This document shows positions 1-9,965 of a stretch of DNA of 64,000 nt, in pieces. The notes below the pieces were generated by a model that had not been told where the DNA came from, did no database searches, and saw only the letters and a program-made list of their open reading frames with translations. Every line of letters starts with the position of its first letter. The first letter of the stretch is position 1. This stretch comes from Blastobasis lacticolella (lineage: Eukaryota; Arthropoda; Insecta; Lepidoptera; Blastobasidae). The translations under genes were made by a program, and so were the position numbers. The stretch is taken from positions 15,189,907 through 15,253,906 of the forward strand of contig LR990041.1 of assembly GCA_905147135.1 (NCBI GenBank), read 5' to 3'.

Positions 1-14
1 TATAACCTGTCCAG

Positions 15-203
15 ACTGACTTGTCTTATTTGGTTAAGGAAATTATGTATTTAAATAGATAATGTGCTGCAGGATTCGTTGAAATATACATTATCTGTGA
101 CTCTTGTATATTTCTCGACATCTATACATATTATACGTAGCGTGATTGATACGACAAGTCGTGATTTTGGGCATTGTTTGTTCACCAAATAAGACAAGTC
201 AGT
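15..203. repeat. 20-bp perfect inverted repeat around a 149-bp spacer
   Basis: The arm at 15-34 is exactly complementary to the arm at 184-203. The spacer is AT-rich with no open frame. This is probably the end or the whole of a small foldback element next to the Gypsy remnant. No target-site duplication is evident, so the class is open. Confidence 0.6.
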
Positions 204-329
204 TTAAACAGATCATATCTCAGATGAGACGAACACTAAGAATAGTTCTGCTATTACCGAACTTCTTGATAGATGCAAGGGAAACCAGAATTATACGCAG
301 AGCATGATCGCCAAGAAATCACTACGCTT

Positions 330-2010
330 CGTGGATATATTTTCTTCCCAAGATCTTGGATCAAGGAAGTCTTGGACAGACTTCGCTAGTTCAACATAGG
401 ATCGACACTGAAAGTGAAAGACCGGTGGGAGTCAGCGAGCCATGCAAGTCCATGGTGTTCACCAGTCATGAAGAAGACGGCAGCACACATTTTTGCGTGG
501 ACTACTGACGATTAAATTAAAATTACAAAGAAGGACTTACAAAATTACAAGATCCATTGCCTTATATCGACGACATGTTGGATACCCTGAGTGGCATGCA
601 CTGGTTCTCAATCTTGGATTATAAGTCTGGGTATTGGCATTCTGGCAGGAAAAGGACTATAACAGTTCAATCTTATGCCTTTTGGACTGTGCAACGCACC
701 TGCCACTTTCGAAAGACTCATAGAATATGTACGGACAAGATTAATGTAAGTTGACTGCCATTGATCTTTTGCTTTGGATGATGTCATTATCATGGGTCGC
801 GGTTTTGAGGATTATTTGCGCAACTTGGAACAAGTCTTAAGGAAAATAAAGAATGACGACCTGACGTAAAACCCGAAGAAATGCCATATATTTAGGAGCA
901 AACTCAACTGAGTAACTACCTCGGTCATATCGTCACCAGTGACTAAACAGACCCAGAAAAGCCACTACAAAAATAGCCTACTCCGAAGGACTAAATGGAA
1001 GTTCGGGCATTCCTAGGGCTGTGCTCATAATACCGACGGTTTGTTACAGGATTCTCTTGCAAAGCCACTACATCGTCTGACTGAAGACAACTAACCATTA
1101 CATTACGGATTCCCTTCAAAGACTGATAAAATGCCTTTGACAATCTCCTACATTAAGATATACCTACAACCCAGCAGTCGGTTTATCGTCAAGACAGATG
1201 CAAGCAACACGGCGACCGGACGAGTGTTGTAACAGAAACAGGGCAACGCAGAAGTCGTGATTTCTTACTTCAGTAAGTCATTGTCGACACCAAGAACCAC
1301 TGTGTAACCAGAAGAGAACTTTTGGCTGTGGTAAATACACAACAACATTTTATCAAATATCCTGTCGGTAGGCAGTTCAAACTGCTCGTAATGATCACGC
1401 TGTCTTGAAGTAGCTGTTACAATTTCAAAACTCAGTAGAACAGGTTGCCCGATGGATCAAGCAACAACAGAAGTTTGACTATGTCACAGAACACCGCAGC
1501 GGGAAGGCCTCTACCAAGAAGGCCTTGCTCGGAGGAATGTAAGCACTGTGTTAAACAGGAATTGAAGGAATTCAGTTAGGCTTACAAGAGTTAGTTAAGG
1601 TCTTCACGACCCAGGGAGAATGAAGCAATGAGGAAACTTCAAAAAGATAATGAAGATAACTGGCTAATCACCACATTGAAGGAACTTGGTGCGGAGAAAC
1701 CAAGATGAGCTGAAGTGGCACCTACAAGAGCTATCACTAAAGTGTAGGCTCAATGGGACAGCTGTATCCTTCAGAACGTCATGCTTTACCGAAAATGGGA
1801 AAAGCCTAACGACACAGAGTACCATCTTTAGGTAGTTGTTTCACCGGTTAAGGTGAAACACGTTCTCCAGGAGATACATGTTGGTGTAGCAGGTGGACAT
1901 CTAGGGGTAAAAAGATCACTGACCAAAGTACGAGAAAGGTTTATTGGCTTCATTATCGGGAAGTCGTGCAGATTTGGAGTTTGCTCCGCTGCGCACAACG
2001 GTAGGTACCT
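330..2010 (+). pseudogene. Decayed Ty3/Gypsy retrotransposon pol (RT, RNase H, integrase zinc finger)
   Basis: No single frame is open, but consecutive blocks in shifting frames read as Gypsy pol. Around 470-620 is the RT start with the 'IDDMLDTLSGMHWFSILD' block typical of Ty3/Gypsy. Near 765-800 is a decayed catalytic-box region. Near 1000-1050 is the 'FLGLCS-YRRFVTGFS' type thumb segment. About 1180-1330 holds RNase H ('KTDAS' type, then 'SYFSKSLS' and 'VTRREL' type blocks). About 1850-2000 holds the integrase H2C2 finger ('GGHLGVKR', 'VRERF'). Many stops and frameshifts show an old dead copy. No protease, integrase core or LTR is seen, and the copy stops near 2010. Family assignment rests on motif recognition, not on a search. 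Confidence 0.85.
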
Positions 2011-2219
2011 AAGCGGGTACACAGCGGCTGGAGCTCCCTTGTTAATTGCTTTCTATAACTTAAGCCTGATAGGTAATACCTACATATTTATCTATGCTAG
2101 AAAGTTATCTACCTATTAATATAGTCGAAAAAAATAGGTACCTACAGTAGCTACAACATAGTAGATAAGTATTTTTTATGAATTCAAATCGGCGACGAAG
2201 ACAAATTGAAATATCTCAC

Positions 2220-3050
2220 ATGTTTAGTAATTATAAAAATTGTTTTGTATAGCTTAATAATGTGTCTTTATGATCTAAGTACATTATTTTATTCTAAAAG
2301 TACTTGTAAAGTTGTGTTTAAAAACTACAAACGAATTTGATATTTGCATATTTTTTAAATTAACAAGAATATATCTCAAACTATAATTTTCAAATAGTTA
2401 AATGTATGGACAATATTGTAGTACATTTTATTCTGCTTCATTTTGTCTGTACAGTCTGTTTTAAAGGCAAATTTCAGAACGCGGTGGCGGCCATCTTGTC
2501 GTTTTCACAGCTGGAGAACCAAGCACTTTAGACATTGTCTTCCGGCTGAAAATACGTTTATTTTACATACACATTACCTAAACTCATTATTTTTTCATTT
2601 AAAGTAATTAATTCAAGCAATTTACGCAAATTAAAACAATCGTATAGCGCTTAAAATGGTGCCCGTTGCTAGGGAAGAATTATAATATCTCGCTTCTTTA
2701 TTAACTGATTGGTATTATAAACATAGTTTTGTATAGCTTAATAATGTGCCTTTATTTTCTTTCTACATTATTTTGCTCTAAATTTATAGGTTGTTAAAAA
2801 TAAAAACGGAATTATTTTTTGGAAAATTATAATATAATCTTGAATATCTCTGAAACCATCATATTTACACGGTTTAGTGTAAAGATAATATTGTAGTTCT
2901 TTTTATTATGTGTAGTTTGATACCGACACATCATTCCAAGAGCAATATACTCGTTTTTAAATGCAAATATCAAAACGCGGTGGCGGCCATGTTGATAACG
3001 TCACAGCTGGAGATCCAAGCACTTTAGAGATTGTCTCCCGGCTTTTTTTT
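2220..3050. repeat. Diverged direct repeat, period about 490 bp
   Basis: A block near 2240-2300 recurs near 2728-2790 ('TTGTATAGCTTAATAATGTG' in both). A block at about 2478-2550 recurs at about 2975-3045 ('GCGGTGGCGGCCAT', then 'CACAGCTGGAGA' and 'CCAAGCACTTTAGA'). Order is preserved, so this is two tandem copies of one non-coding unit at moderate divergence. No frame is conserved between copies. An old repeat of unknown class is most likely. Confidence 0.7.
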
Positions 3051-3310
3051 TTCAAAATAAACGATGACTTAGCAACAAACTAAACGATGGTGCTGGTTTC
3101 CGGAAGTGAACTATTCGGGCCATATTTGAAGCTAAGGGAAGGGACTATGTGGCTATGTACATGTCGTATTCACATCAACTCATAACTTCAGTGTAACGTT
3201 TTGTCTTGAAAATAGTCATTATCAACCACCCAAGACATGGATATTGTTTTGAGATCAAACGTCTAATTCATGTTGTCCTTCAATACCAAAATTAGAAACG
3301 TTCTTTCCAG

Positions 3311-4074
3311 GTAAGCTGTATGGTTTGATAACGAGCTACTATAGTAGAATTTACAAAAACGAAGAGGATTTGCACTCGTACATAGAGCGCAAACTGAAGG
3401 GTGGGCCTTCACCGCTGCCGTCGCGGCGCCATCACGCCTCCGTAGAGGGAAGCCAAAATCGAGAATCTGGGCGCCACTCTGCCTTAATGGACATCAGCGA
3501 TGACGACGACATGGCCGCAGCAGCGAGCATTTCCAGAAATGGATATAATAACGCCGTCTACCACGATCGCACTCCGTATCCCACGACGGCGGGCGGAGAC
3601 TCCAAGAGTTACAGCCAAGTGGCGTCGGGTCCTTCCTCAAGACCGAACACCTCCGCGAACTATGGTTCCGGCAGAAACATTAATCCAGTGACGTCGGGTC
3701 ATGTCGCTTTAACCACATCCGCGGACAGGAACAGACACCACTATCCAAGAGTTGAGAATGCACCGGTGCATACGCCGCCACACGGACCTGTAGACCAATC
3801 ACCGCCGATGTATTCAGAAGACTCTCGTAACGAGGATTTGATAAATTTGCATGATCTCCCGAAGTATCTTCCGAATTCGAGCGCCGCATATGAGAGAACT
3901 ACGAGGAATACTCTTTTCCATGAGCTGCGTGGACCGCAAGATACTCATTCTGGGCCTGGGTTCGGGGAATACCCCACGGCCGGCGGCGCGCGGCCGGACC
4001 GCAGCAGCTACTCTGGTGGTGAAAGCCGTACTACAACTGATCAGTCAATCACGTCATCCACAAGGACAACTGAG
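3311..4074 (+). CDS. Large internal exon of an unidentified gene (Ser/Arg/Pro-rich, probably disordered)
   Basis: The exon is framed by a pyrimidine-rich acceptor ending in 'TTCTTTCCAG' at 3301-3310 and a donor 'GAG|GTTAGT' after 4074. It enters with two bases completing a split codon and leaves in phase 0. The 254 codons begin with an ordered-looking stretch rich in Tyr and charged residues ('SYYSRIYKNEEDLHSYIERK'), then become low-complexity: a 'DISDDDD' acidic patch, then long Ser/Thr/Arg/Pro/Gly-rich sequence. GC content is clearly higher than in the surroundings, as expected for coding DNA. This composition fits a cytoplasmic tail or another disordered regulatory region; the first residues could follow a membrane segment in the preceding exon, but that is inference. 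No catalytic motif is seen. The preceding exons are not in the window. I cannot name the gene. Confidence 0.65.
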
Positions 4075-4689
4075 GTTAGTTTACTTTTATATTCGTTTAA
4101 AATTAAATATGTAAATATACAATTACAAGTTTACTAATTAAAAATGGCGGAGAAGGGTTCTCACAAATATAGATGACATTAATGTGAATTAAATATAGTC
4201 CACCATGCGGTTCTAGTGCGTAAAGGTGTCATTTCAGCTGTCGCCGATTTTCCTTTTATATTATTTAAAGACTGGCTTGACCGCGCGAGGTCAAAGTTAG
4301 AGGAAAGGAACCTAGCTAGTATTTTTCACTCTCTCGTGACAAAGCCCGTAATAAAAGATTACGACAGTGAATAAATAGGTAGGTAAATACAATAGAATAC
4401 CCTTTATTGTGCACAAACTTGCAATGAGAAGTGAAAAAATGACGTAATGAAGGGCGACCTGCCAACGTCTAAATTCATACTACCTTAACAATTTTACTAA
4501 TTCTATTTTACATATCTTAGAAGATTAACTAACCTGTGTAGTATTAGTATCCAAGTCAGCTGTTCAGTTTCGTTTTCGTGTAACTCTTGTAGTTTACGTT
4601 ATCCATTCGCCATCGTGTTGGCCCGTATCTAGTGTATTGCTATGGTTTCTATTACGTCACAGAAAGAGAGACAGAGACTGAGAAGCACC

Positions 4690-5275
4690 CATATAAAATT
4701 TTGGATGTGTGTTATCAATTATGCAAACATAAATTGATGACTCAAACAAATAATAGTGCACTTAAAATATAAGTTTAGCTACATAGAAGTCTTGTTTAGC
4801 CTTTGCTTATATTTACCCATAAAGAAAATATTTACTAACGTAATAGAGCAGCCATCACAAACAAAAATATTGTACCAACCTGTCACGTGCGGGAGGTGCG
4901 GGGGGAGGCTGCTAAGTCATAGAATGACCGATGAAATGTTATCAGTTTCTTTATTTTTGGCCCTCGAATGGTTCGTACAGTTTTTAATGCACAAGATGGC
5001 GTTTTTTTGAATATCCAAGCCACTGTCAGATTGGTCCGCGTCGCGCAATGTCTCAGAACTGACTGCGGCCACTGTTGTCCATGGACCGCAAAGCGTGGTT
5101 CAAAGAAAATACTTGCGGTGTCTCCTCTATTACTTTAGTAAATATTTTCTCTATGTATTTACCTAATAAAAATTCATGTTTTGGTACAGGTATAAATGTA
5201 GGTAGATACTTATATCCAAATAAGTCTCGCTTATTACAAAAGCCAATTAATTTTTCTGTAAGAATTGTTTAATAT
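4690..5275 (+). repeat. Dispersed moth repeat, copy split by a MITE
   Basis: The text 'TGATGACTCAAACAAATAAT' and the following 'TTTAGCCTTTGCTTATATTT', continued after 5155 by 'CTTATATCCAAATAAGTCTC', recur in the same order at 32620-33060 and in the second duplication unit at 42565-43005. A 338-bp insertion interrupts this copy at 4818. The intact copies supply the empty site. It is probably the 3' part of a LINE or SINE family; no coding is seen. Confidence 0.7.
4818..5155. mobile_element. 338-bp MITE with 31-bp TIRs and perfect 8-bp TSD TATTTACC
   Basis: The ends are inverted repeats of about 31 bp starting 'CATARAGAAAATATTTACT', with only two mismatches. The host repeat sequence TATTTACC stands at 4810-4817 and again at 5156-5163. 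The homologous repeat near 32945 carries TATTTACC once with no insertion, which proves the boundaries. An 8-bp duplication is characteristic of hAT-superfamily (and a few other) DNA transposons. The interior is non-coding and CG-richer than the flanks. It is non-autonomous; superfamily by TSD length only. Confidence 0.85.
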
Positions 5276-6477
5276 GGTCAATAAATATACATATAATACT
5301 ATATATACTATACAATACTTTAAATGTCAATATGGTCAATAAATATAAAAAAAATTTAAGAAGTGTTAACTAATGAAATAAATGCACTTTATACTTCCAG
5401 TTCTTAAAATTTCTGAATTTAACTTGAACAATAAGATATTTAAAATCAAGGACATTTTATCGACACTCGAGCCCATAATGGAATGATTCTATTTTGCAGC
5501 GAAGTTGTTGCGTAATCGCCAGATTCACTTAGACGCTTAGATTCACCTATACCTATAAGACGTTCGCCACTTTCCACTTACTGTCAGTTATAGTTGCCGG
5601 CAGTCTTCTTGAGCATGTTTAACAATGTGGGGGAGATTTTCGTGGGCACATTTGTATGTAATGCCGCTAGTGCTTTGGTCAAAATGATAGCGGGTGGTTT
5701 AATGTAATACTAGTAATGTAGTACTTAACATTTATTAACTCTATACCTTTCGCACTGGACTCGCATGACAGGGGGTTCCTCTGACTTGTATTTGTGAGAA
5801 ATTACCCAATGTTATGAAGAATATTGAAAGTTTTATTTATCCTGCCAAATTATATTGTTATCATGCCTGCTAGTATACGTTACAACATGTCTTATCAACG
5901 TTAATACGTTAATACGTAAGTTTTAACGATAAACAACTGATCGTACTGACAAACTTACTTCGGGTCTCGTTTGTATGTTTTGAAAAGCGTTTTATTTAGT
6001 AATGCACAAGGCAGTTCTCAAACCCTCCTATTGCTTTGCAGTAAGCACAGCGACAAACAGCGGCCGAGCCCTCGAAACCAGTTTTATCACACGTAAGATT
6101 TCTTGAGCCTGGGACGGCTGAATATAATAAACAAAAGAATTTAAAACAAACATTTATGGGGTATGTACACGGAGAATAAAAAAGCAATGAACCGTCATCG
6201 AGGCATGCACTAATCGCATATTGCACCGCAATGCATATATCTACATCTACATAATGTTCTAATCATCATCATCATCTTAGCGTCTATCCCGGCTTATGCC
6301 GATTCCACTAACCTACTTTTCCTCCTCCACTTCGCCTGGTCTTAATCACGCTCATGTAAAGATGCCTTCGGCCGTTTATAGAACCGGAGTTTCTATTTAT
6401 TTATGGACACCATGGCCTCCCGCGGGGCCGCTTTTCTGATACCGGCTTGTTTAACCCCTATTACTCACGTATCGCGC

Positions 6478-7016
6478 CGTAGGCCGCGTCGTGTCCGGCA
6501 GAGTAGAATAGCACCAACCCCTTACACTTGTGGGTGTCGTAAAAGCGACTAATGTTTTCGAGGCAAAATATGTAGATCCTCCGTAAGCTTTATAATGAGC
6601 AGCAGCGTTTTCCATTATAAAAGGGCTTGGCTAAAACGTCATAGACAAAAACCCAGAATCGCTAGCAACGAAATGAATAAAAATAGGTTCACTACAGTTA
6701 ACTCATTATGTTTTTAAAAAACCAGCCTCTTAAACCATGTAATATAGAAGTTATTGTATCTTTTAAAAACAAAATATCTAGTATGCTACATCGATTTTGC
6801 AGTAAATTATTATATATGTTTGATTTACATTTTATGAATATAATAACGGTATATATAAAATTGATGGTGACTCTGGGTATGTTTTTAGCCAAGCCTTTTT
6901 AACACTGCGATTTCCAACCCACCTGCCAAGCGTGGGGATTATGGCCATAACCTCCCCTTTCGTTGGAGAGGCCCTACGTCCTACAGTGGATTTTTATGGG
7001 CTGTGATGATGATGAT
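6478..7016 (+). mobile_element. (GATGAT)n-tailed SINE-like element, split by a MITE
   Basis: It reads 'CGTGTCCGGCAGAGTAGAAT', 'CACCAACCCCTTACAC', 'GTCGTAAAAGCGACTAATG', then after the interruption 'CCTGCCAAGCGTGG', 'ATAACCTCCCCTTTCG' and 'GGGCTGTGATGATGATGATG'. The same order is seen uninterrupted at 53968-54233, 36313-36557 and 46543-46787. The simple-repeat tail argues for target-primed retroposition. It is non-coding, and a relationship to an RTE-type LINE 3' end is possible. Confidence 0.75.
6620..6899. mobile_element. 280-bp MITE, TA target duplication, inserted in the SINE-like repeat
   Basis: The left end 'AAAGGGCTTGGCTAAAA' and right end 'TTTTTAGCCAAGCCTTTT' are inverted complements. 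TA stands at 6618-6619 and 6900-6901. The uninterrupted SINE copy near 54110 supplies the empty site ('...GCAACACTGCGATC'). A TA duplication fits Tc1/mariner mobilisation. Partial relatives are at about 18690-18893 (reverse) and about 58604-58840. It is non-coding; opposed 64-codon frames on the two strands are a by-product of the symmetry. Confidence 0.8.
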
Positions 7017-7672
7017 GACTCACGTATCCCTGGGGCTAACGCAACCCTTGACCAAACCGGCGCAGGCGAGCCTGTTCGATCTTATCCGTAATGTATCACA
7101 TGCCAAGACTGCCACAGACTTGTAGTAGTAAGACTGCTGTACTCGTTACGGACTCCGTCAAGTCATGAAACGTCATACATTTACCGCAGCATTTTCATTC
7201 GTTGACGCGAAGTTCGACGTGCTCTGATAGCGGCCGCCGACCAAGGCCGACTACCATAGCGCGTCATAGGCCTAATTTAGCGCGATCTGATAAAATATGT
7301 ATATGATCGCATCCCGCGTAGTACCAGTGACTATAATTGCAGCATTGACTGAATATAATTTCTTGGGTAGGTACGAACATGTACGCGGTAGGCATGGTCG
7401 TCTGAGGCCTGGTGGCGCTAGCTATCCTGCCGGCTCCATTACAAGATTCAAGTGCTAGACGGCCTTTTGTTCACTGGTTTTTGCCTTACAAAATAGAGTA
7501 TATTAAACATTACATACTGACCAGGTTTTAAATACTTAAAAAATCTAAACCTAACATTTATCGTGTCCGTATGTTCAATGAATGTTCTCTCTGCACTATC
7601 GAACCCATACGCTAAAGTCGCTACTGAACGCTAGGTATCTCATAAGTATAACAAAACTGTGGCCGTAGTCTA

Positions 7673-8125
7673 GGCGCGGATTATTTCAAGCGTCGGCGAC
7701 GCAGGTTGCGTTATGCTGTCAACTCAAAATTGTATGAATTTCTAATGCGCGCACCGACGCGTCGGTGGCGCAGGTTTAACAGCTGTCACCTGAAATTCAG
7801 ATCTCGACGAGTGCTATCATTTCTCTTTAGGAACTAGTGTTCTAGGACCTGTAGTTTACGAGTTATAACGGTTTTATGTATGACAGCTGTCACCTGAAAT
7901 GTAGATGTCGATGAGTACCATAATTTTTCTTTAGGAACTAGTGTTCTAGGACCAATAGTTTCAGAGTTATAACCAATCGCCGCAACGGCGATGGCGTATT
8001 TTCAGCTTCGACGCAACATGCGTCGGCGCGGGCATTTAAAATTCATACAATTTTGATTTGACAGCATAACGCAACCTGCGTCGCCGACGCAACTTGCGTC
8101 GCCGACGCTTGTTATAATCCGCGCC
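7673..8125. mobile_element. 453-bp CG-rich foldback MITE with long TIRs and internal tandem copy
   Basis: The left arm 'GGCGCGGATTAT' with 'CGTCGGCGACGCAGGTTGCG' pairs with the right arm ending 'ATAATCCGCGCC'. Pairing continues for about 65 bp through 'AAATTCATACAATTTTGA' type sequence. The flanks CTA/TTA are compatible with a 3-bp target duplication with one change. The interior holds two tandem copies of about 100 bp (about 7781-7880 and 7884-7975), sharing 'GACAGCTGTCACCTGAAAT' and 'TTTAGGAACTAGTGTTCTAG'. The class is unproven; PIF/Harbinger-like is possible from the 3-bp flank. Confidence 0.7.
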
Positions 8126-8296
8126 TTATTCATAATCAGTGCATAGAAATCACAATAAAAACTATTGTTTAAATCTGCAAATAAATATAAATAAGTGGGT
8201 ATCACAAATAACATGTACTTAATAATTTAACATTAAGGCAGGAACATATAAAGCCATGTCAGTGGCGCGATATATATTTCTGGTAATAATTTTCAG

Positions 8297-8367
8297 ATAA
8301 TCCATCAGTGGTCTACGCAACCAGATCAAAACCAAGCTTTGATACCAGCTCTTCTGATGCGTCCATC
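8297..8367 (+). CDS. Possible 71-nt exon downstream of the 3311-4074 exon
   Basis: An acceptor 'TAATTTTCAG' is followed by 71 bases and a consensus donor 'ATC|GTAAGT'. Two frames are open. One reads NPSVVYATRSKPSF and continues Ser-rich, resembling the composition of the exon at 3311-4074. The other reads IIHQWSTQPDQNQ. The upstream exon ends in phase 0, which would select the second frame, whereas the first looks more protein-like. Membership in the same gene is therefore unproven, and the stretch may be fortuitous. Confidence 0.3.
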
Positions 8368-9543
8368 GTAAGTTGCGAGAAGAAGGAAAGCAAATACCAC
8401 CTTTTATGGTATATTTTGACGTATTTTCATTTAACTACATTTTCCCGCGCATTCTCCCGGAGCACCGCACATGCGCCGGCCTCATGTGGTGCCATTTGAC
8501 ACATTGCTTATATACTCAAACAACGTACGTACATTCGATGAGACCAATTTCTAATCATGTGACAGCAGTTGTTAGTTATAATTCATGAAGTAGCACGACA
8601 TTTTAAGAGCTGACGTATTGGGCTTTCTTGAAACAGTATTTCGAGGGGATTACAGTTGCAATACTTTTTTCCAATGAATAGGATTGTATTGTCTCAGACA
8701 GTGACACTCAATTTGTATTGAAGTAACTTGTGTCGCTGACTTTCCGACTTCCAATGAGGCGAAGCGCTGACTAGCTCGCTCATAACAAAGGCACTTTATT
8801 AGGCATTGTATATGTCGTATTTAAACATAAAACTTGTGATATTTATCCCATTCCATCCGGTGGGCTGTCAGCTCGTTTGTCACTGATTTTCAGTAGTTAA
8901 AAATATTTTGGTTGCGCCCTATCCAATTTAATTTGTAGGACTTACAGTGACATTTCGATAATAAATACATCAACAAATTTTTCAGTGAACTGACATTTGT
9001 CGCCACTGTCGCATTAAAACCTACAAAGACAGCACTGACAATGAAATTTCAGCTCAACCTGGCGGTCGTTGTTCCTAATTTCGCCATTTCACGGATAAAT
9101 TTCTCGCACTGTAAAATAGTTTCGTATGCGTAACATCGCCAAAATACTTATAACGCGCTCGCCACTGCAGAAGAAGCTTTGTGATGTGACATTTTGTCAC
9201 ACACGGTTGAAACCACGATTACCCTCGACTCGGCTATTGTCCAATGATGTCAATGAACAATTTCGGTTGCATTATGCCAAAATAAAAATGAAGTACCTAC
9301 AAGAAGATGTGGCGCAGATATAAAGATTATAGAAGCTAAGAAGTAATATAAAGTCACTTAATAATTACAATACTACTTGTTACCTACTAACTATATGGAT
9401 ATTTTACACTTAATAATATGTAGCTAAGAGTTCTAAAACGATTATTATAGTGGGGAATCATAAACATTAGTGTTTGTATATTATAGATATACATTTAGAA
9501 GTGGCTATGTCATAGTTTAGGTACGCGGAAGGACCATGAGTTA
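8368..9543. other. No gene recognised
   Basis: AT-rich sequence with short chance frames only. No TIR pair, tandem array or known repeat family was recognised by eye. Confidence 0.4.
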
Positions 9544-9962
9544 AGCGCGCGGTTGTTTTATGCGATAAACGCTACGTTACACGCAATGCGATAGTCGCAG
9601 ATCATTTCAAATCAGGTAATATAATGATAGAACATTGTTTTACGCGGTTAACGCAGCGGCAAGCGCAGCGTGAGACGCAATGCGTCACACGCACATATAA
9701 AAATATTTTATCTTGATAGTTTATACAAGGAGTATCCTTGTTTATTGCGTGAAACGTGTCCGTTCAACGCCTTCTCAAGTAATCGCTGCGGTAATCGCAA
9801 ACAATTTATATATCGCTGCGAACGGAGCGTCAAACGCATAAAACAATATTGCACTGTGTAGCTCACACGTAGAAAAAATGACAATGCGCTCGCAGCAGCG
9901 TTTAGCGCATGCGTTTGCCATTCGTCTGACGCTGCGATCTGCGCATAAAACAACCGCGCGCT
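9544..9962. mobile_element. 419-bp CG-rich MITE with TTA target duplication
   Basis: The terminal repeat 'AGCGCGCGGTTGTTTTATGC' at 9544 is matched in inverted form ending at 9962. TTA is present at 9541-9543 and 9963-9965. The interior is full of 'ACGCAATGCG' and 'GCAGCG' style words and is non-coding. A 3-bp TWA duplication is the hallmark of PIF/Harbinger transposons, so this is a plausible Harbinger MITE. Confidence 0.75.
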
Positions 9963-9965
9963 TTA

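Larger units (their letters stand above)
4075..8296 (+). other. Probable intron or intergenic stretch filled with mobile-element debris
   Basis: There is no convincing coding sequence between the exon ending at 4074 and the possible exon at 8297. The recognisable contents are listed separately: a LINE/SINE-like repeat (4690-5275) with an inserted MITE, a (GATGAT)n-tailed repeat (about 6478-7016) with an inserted MITE, and a CG-rich foldback element (7673-8125). A further repeat fragment starting with ATCATC near 6260 runs in the opposite sense. Nothing is recognised at 5275-6250 or 7017-7670. Confidence 0.5.

Noticed and set aside
3851..4114. Alternative + frame inside the 3311-4074 exon
   Set aside because: It is a shadow of the main frame, made open by GC-rich codon composition; it runs past the donor into the intron.
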